From positions 496,001 to 560,000 of the forward strand of contig NZ_JADILU010000002.1 in NCBI RefSeq assembly GCF_015319355.1: DNA of 64,000 nucleotides, in the 5' to 3' direction. Made by a program: the position numbers and the translations under genes. The DNA is from Psychroserpens luteus. Its GTDB lineage: Bacteria > Bacteroidota > Bacteroidia > Flavobacteriales > Flavobacteriaceae. Below are positions 60,693 through 64,000 of the stretch, piece by piece. Position 1 is the first letter of the stretch. Every line of letters starts with the position of its first letter. Under the pieces are notes generated by a model, which was not told where the DNA came from, did not search any database, and worked only from the letters and a program-made list of their open reading frames with translations.

Positions 60693-62348
60693 TTAATTAT
60701 CAATGTCTTCAGAAGCATCTATAATTGATTTTTGCTTTTTAAGCTCAGCTTTCAAACTAATGATACTATTGATTTTTGGGTTATCGATATTAATTGCTTC
60801 ATCGTTTGTTAACCATATTTTTAAGTTAGAAACGGTCGTCTCTTCTCCTAATCCAAATTGAAGCAATGCGGTTTGGTCACTAGCTAAACCTTCTCCAGAG
60901 ACTAGCCAGTCGGTTAGTGTTTTTGTTGGAGTCGTTACGGTGACTTTTGCACCTTGTACATTAACAGATTCCCCTAAATCTACTTGTAGATAATTATTAG
61001 TTCCACCTTTGTTTATATAGGCTAACGAAGGTGTGTCGATATTTACCCAAATCATATCTAAATAACCATCTTGATTAAAATCACTCACTAAAGATGTAAT
61101 GGCATAATGCGGATTAACAACCCCACTTTTTTCTTCTGTTGGTGCAAAAGTGCCATCTTCTTTTTGAATTAATAATCGACTAGGCAGTTTAAAGAGTTTA
61201 TTAGGCGCGAAATCCACATAGTTTTCGGCAACCATAAGGTCTTGTAAACCATCATTATTCATATCTGCGAGGGTGCAACCCCAAGAAAATTCGTAATCGG
61301 CAATTTTAGTATCTTCAGCTGTATCTGTAAATTTAAAGTCACCATCATTTCTAAAGAGAATCCATTTTTCATTAAATAATGATGCATCTTTAATATCTCC
61401 TTTGGCTATTACTCTTGGTAAAGTACTTCCAGTATTAGAGAACATAAAATCTACCAAACCATCATTATTATAATCACCAACAGCTAATCCCATTGGGTAT
61501 GCAAATTTTTTGGTTAATGGGTTAGGCTTCATTGTATAAGTAAGGTCTCCATTATTTTTATACGTTCTAGCTTCACCAGTATCATGTACGACTACTAAAT
61601 CTAACCAAGAATCGTTATCGATATCAACTAACACTCCTTGAAAGGTATTATGAATATAATCTAATCCAGCTTCTTTAGTAATACTTACATAATTTTCATT
61701 TCCAGTATTTAAAAGGAGTTCACTTGTAGCGCCATAAGTGTCATCTTCAAAAATGGTTTGACCTTCCATTAACTCTTTTTTTAGATAGGTTGCCATAAAA
61801 ATATCCAGATCACCATCTTTATCAATATCACCAACTGTCAATCCTGCAGGTGTTGATTTTTCGTTTATTGGTGTGTCAATTTTTTTAACTGTGAATTTTC
61901 CATCGGTATTATAATAAATCGTTAATCCATCTTCTCTTCCTAGAAGAATATCTGTAAATCCGTTATTATCAAAATCCGCAGAAACAACACCAACAGTAGT
62001 AAGTGTGTTTCCTTTTTTAGGTAAGTTGACTTCCGAAGAAATATCAACAAATGCATTATTTCTGTAAGCGAAAATAGCATCTTCCTGATGCATTCCGCCT
62101 CCAAAAAAGACTTCATCAATATTATCGTTATCAATATCTATTAATGCTGAAGGTGCAATTGGTAATGATTTATCTCCATTATATTGATGCTTAAAATCGA
62201 GAGCAATTTCTTCGAATAAAGGAATTTTATTATCATCTATTGTGATATCATATTTATCGGAAACTGAATCTCTCCAGAAAAAACCAAGAACTAGCACAAC
62301 TAGTAAAAGGATTAATATCCCTATGAATTTTAGAGTTTTTTTAAGCAT
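60693..62348 (-). CDS. FG-GAP/CRTAC1-like repeat protein, membrane-anchored
   Basis: 551 residues. One N-terminal membrane helix (about 9-27) or uncleaved signal; then FG-GAP/VCBS repeats with Ca-binding Asp loops (DIDNDNIDEVFFGGG, DFDNNGFTDILLGR, DIDKDGDLDIFMATY, DIDNDSWLDLVVVHD, DYNNDGLVDFMFSN, DMNNDGLQDLMVAE, DFNQDGYLDMIWV), making a seven-bladed propeller. The C-terminus has an ASPIC/UnbV-like domain (NNYLQVDLGESVNVQGAKV, ALLQFGLGEETTVSNLKI). The protein faces the periplasm; its ligand is unknown. It overlaps the preceding membrane-protein gene by 8 nt. Confidence 0.88.
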   Translation of the reverse strand: MLKKTLKFIGILILLLVVLVLGFFWRDSVSDKYDITIDDNKIPLFEEIALDFKHQYNGDKSLPIAPSALIDIDNDNIDEVFFGGGMHQEDAIFAYRNNAFVDISSEVNLPKKGNTLTTVGVVSADFDNNGFTDILLGREDGLTIYYNTDGKFTVKKIDTPINEKSTPAGLTVGDIDKDGDLDIFMATYLKKELMEGQTIFEDDTYGATSELLLNTGNENYVSITKEAGLDYIHNTFQGVLVDIDNDSWLDLVVVHDTGEARTYKNNGDLTYTMKPNPLTKKFAYPMGLAVGDYNNDGLVDFMFSNTGSTLPRVIAKGDIKDASLFNEKWILFRNDGDFKFTDTAEDTKIADYEFSWGCTLADMNNDGLQDLMVAENYVDFAPNKLFKLPSRLLIQKEDGTFAPTEEKSGVVNPHYAITSLVSDFNQDGYLDMIWVNIDTPSLAYINKGGTNNYLQVDLGESVNVQGAKVTVTTPTKTLTDWLVSGEGLASDQTALLQFGLGEETTVSNLKIWLTNDEAINIDNPKINSIISLKAELKKQKSIIDASEDIDN

Positions 62349-63006
62349 TTTGATGATTTTTAGTGTATTTATTAAGTTGATATAGTGATAGTGTGAATAA
62401 AATAAAATGGGTGACGTTCATTAAAATGGGCAGCATGTGTTTTCCTATAGAAGGCATTAGTTTCCCTAAAACGACTAATAAAATGAGAATAACAATTGGG
62501 TTGAAAATTGCCATCCATTTTTTGTAGTATGTGCCTCCTTTTAAAATAGTGATAGCAAATACAACAGATAGTGATGCAATAATAATACGAAGTGCTTTTA
62601 CCAATATTTCCATATGGTTTGTGTAATGTGCTAATAGATTTTGGTAAGTTGTTGCATCTATGGTGTCTTTTAAATGAACAATAGCACCAATGGAAGCACG
62701 AGAACCAATCCAAACACCACCAACTGCAAAAGCAATAAAACCTATGGCCAAAACCAATCTTGCTAATGTTTCATTACCCGATTTTAGCATTCTATATATA
62801 TGTATATAGCCAGCAAAATAAAAAGGTAATCCAATAACTGCCAAGAAATGTCCTATTGTAAGATTTTCTAAGGGTACATATTTAAAAAACTCATAATCTG
62901 CAGAATGCTCTAAAATTAAGCTGGAATAGTGTAAAAAGTATTCACCTAGTCCGACAAGAATAGAAGCGACAAGACCTATATAACCTAAAATTTTGGTTAG
63001 TTTCAT
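62341..63006 (-). CDS. Polytopic membrane protein, DUF6796-like
   Basis: 221 residues with six hydrophobic helices. The first third is hydrophobic with GYIGLVASILVGLGEYFLHY and HFLAVIGLPFYFAGYIHIYRML, and a conserved-looking GGVWIGSRASIGAIVH lies in the middle. The general look fits DUF6796, but the assignment is tentative. It is translationally coupled to the FG-GAP protein (8-nt overlap), so they probably act together. Confidence 0.6.
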   Translation of the reverse strand: MKLTKILGYIGLVASILVGLGEYFLHYSSLILEHSADYEFFKYVPLENLTIGHFLAVIGLPFYFAGYIHIYRMLKSGNETLARLVLAIGFIAFAVGGVWIGSRASIGAIVHLKDTIDATTYQNLLAHYTNHMEILVKALRIIIASLSVVFAITILKGGTYYKKWMAIFNPIVILILLVVLGKLMPSIGKHMLPILMNVTHFILFTLSLYQLNKYTKNHQNA

Positions 63007-63528
63007 TTAGTTGTTAATTGGTTGGTTTTGTGTTTGTCGAGACATGTTAAAGTTCCTTTCAAAATATAAAAGCGGATGTTAAATGTTTAGTTTCTTTATT
63101 TTATTCTTCACTAATGTTTCTCTACTCAGTTAATGGCATCGAGGGACGAGATTCATGAATTGTTTTTTAATAAAATGAGTGATAATTAATGAGCGACGTT
63201 AGGAGTGAAGGGTAATGTGTGGAATCGTTTAAATTTTAAGTGATTGTCTAAATATATTTAGCATTTTCAAGGTTCATCCTTTTTAATTGATATTCATCAT
63301 AGTTTATTATTATTTAGTTATTTAGCTTTGGTTTTTTGAAGAAAATACAATTCATAAAATTTAGCATATATATTTTTGTTTGTATAATTAATACCTAGTT
63401 TAGAGTATTCTATAGCCACAAATTGGGAACTTGATTTTACGGGACAATCCTTTTTTGAATTTGAAGATTATAAAACATTAGGAAACAGTTTTTTTTACGA
63501 TTACGATGGAGTTTTTAAAACAACAGCT
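63007..63528. other. 522-nt divergent intergenic region
   Basis: Lies between the minus-strand DUF6796-like gene and the + strand PfkB gene. It holds copy 2 of the dispersed repeat (63141-63227). An open frame without a start codon runs from 63388 into the PfkB gene in frame, with protein-like content (for example DFTGQSFFEFEDYKTLG), perhaps a gene remnant. Confidence 0.5.
63141..63227. repeat. Dispersed intergenic repeat, copy 2
   Basis: Begins GAGGGACGAGATTCATGAAT, one base different from copy 1 over 20 bases, and continues with related blocks (TTTTTTAATAAAATGAGTGA, ACGTTAGGAG, GGAATCG). Same orientation as copy 1, 23.4 kb away. Confidence 0.6.
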
Positions 63529-64000
63529 ATGAAAATAATCACATTAACATTAAATCCAGCTTTAGACAAAAATGCGAAGGTAGATGGTTTAATTCCTGCA
63601 AGTAAGATGAGATGCCATTCTATTCAATACCAATCAGGTGGTGGTGGAATTAACGTTTCAAGAATACTAAAACGACTTGAGGTAGATAGTAATTGTGTAT
63701 TTCCATCAGGAGGAGACACAGGAATTCATCTAACAAGATTACTTAAAGAAGAAGGAGTTCAAACTAATCCCATTTCTATAAAAGATTGGACTCGTGAAAA
63801 TTTAGCTATTGTTGATACTAATACCAATTTACAATATCGCTTTGGAATGCCTGGAAATGAGTTAAGTGAAGAAGAATTAATAGCTATAAAAAAGACATTA
63901 GCTAAATACGTACAAAAAGACGATTTTTTAGTATTAAGTGGAAGTTTAGCAAAGAACTTACCGCAAAATTTCTATTCAAAATTAATTGAAGAGTTTTCTA
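63529..64000 (+). CDS. PfkB-family hexose kinase (1-phosphofructokinase-like), 3' end outside window
   Basis: The gene runs off the window; 157 codons are seen. The start MKIITLTLNPALDKNAKVDG is the standard N-terminus of the 1-phosphofructokinase/tagatose-6-phosphate kinase group, followed by KMRCHSIQYQSGGGGINVSR, the substrate loop with GGGxNV, then PSGGDTGIHL, LAIVDTNTNLQYRFGMPG and DFLVLSGSLAKN. The product phosphorylates a sugar phosphate in glycolysis or tagatose use. The ATG at 63529 is chosen because it lies exactly at the conserved family start, although the frame is open upstream. Confidence 0.9.
   Translation, partial: MKIITLTLNPALDKNAKVDGLIPASKMRCHSIQYQSGGGGINVSRILKRLEVDSNCVFPSGGDTGIHLTRLLKEEGVQTNPISIKDWTRENLAIVDTNTNLQYRFGMPGNELSEEELIAIKKTLAKYVQKDDFLVLSGSLAKNLPQNFYSKLIEEFS

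Overview
The window is AT-rich DNA from a member of the Bacteroidota, almost certainly a marine-type Flavobacteriaceae; I do not assign a genus. The signs are the dense AAA/TTA codon use, lipoproteins of the SxC/TxC type, LytS/LytTR pairs, families typical of this phylum (DUF1566, DUF4270, DUF4907, DUF6268), few Shine-Dalgarno sites, and -7 elements of the TAnnTTTG type. I saw no rRNA, tRNA, CRISPR array, transposase or integrase.

Layout. 1-7619: the end of a MacB-like permease gene, then a same-strand block of a DUF1566 lipoprotein, DoxX, a LytS-type kinase, a YHYH protein, a PEBP-like lipoprotein, a jelly-roll-like lipoprotein and a LytTR regulator; this reads as envelope stress or surface sensing. 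7638-15934: a ThiE-like protein, a luciferase-like oxidoreductase, small secreted proteins, a Tat-exported TIM-barrel protein, a regulated 34-codon ORF, and ackA/pta. 16257-24233: two sensor kinases, then a minus-strand operon DUF6268 barrel, Kelch lipoprotein, DUF4907, LytS, LytTR, with repeated TTGTAGAC boxes in its divergent promoter region. 24448-26974: a DUF4270 lipoprotein and a barrel protein.

27374-31359: a small lipoprotein, an FAD-linked sugar-lactone-oxidase-like enzyme, VgrG and PAAR, without any other secretion genes. 32851-38701: a tight seven-gene operon of unrecognised proteins (a Cys-rich protein, a double Ig-like protein and three proteins that each join an N-terminal helical part to a C-terminal Ig-like part), followed by a polyprenyl diphosphate synthase and a geranylgeranyl-reductase-like flavoprotein. 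I know of no described system of this composition.

39934-44954: a defence island. It holds a type I Thoeris pair (TIR protein thsB and SIR2-SLOG protein thsA) with an Nmad2 gene between them, preceded by a DNA base hypermodification-type (HMUDK-helical/AGPT-pyrophosphorylase-like) gene, a MazG-C-like pyrophosphohydrolase and a membrane-anchored dUTPase/dCTP-deaminase-fold protein with altered active-site residues. This is the best candidate for an undescribed system: Thoeris coupled to nucleotide-modification or nucleotide-sensing functions. An intrinsic terminator splits the island into two transcription blocks.

45206-53204: a polyol utilisation locus with a Nudix-like regulator, palindromic operators, an outer membrane protein, a ribose-type ABC transporter, a mannitol-dehydrogenase-family enzyme and a fructokinase, closed by a strong terminator. 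53423-63006: minus-strand genes for a Pycsar-effector-like membrane protein without its cyclase, a Rieske-glutamate-synthase-like protein, a 1172-residue outer membrane protein with a degenerate metallophosphoesterase and a kinase-like segment, an FG-GAP protein and small membrane proteins. 63529-64000: the start of a PfkB-family hexose kinase gene that runs off the window. A diverged repeat of about 90 bp occurs at 39761 and 63141.
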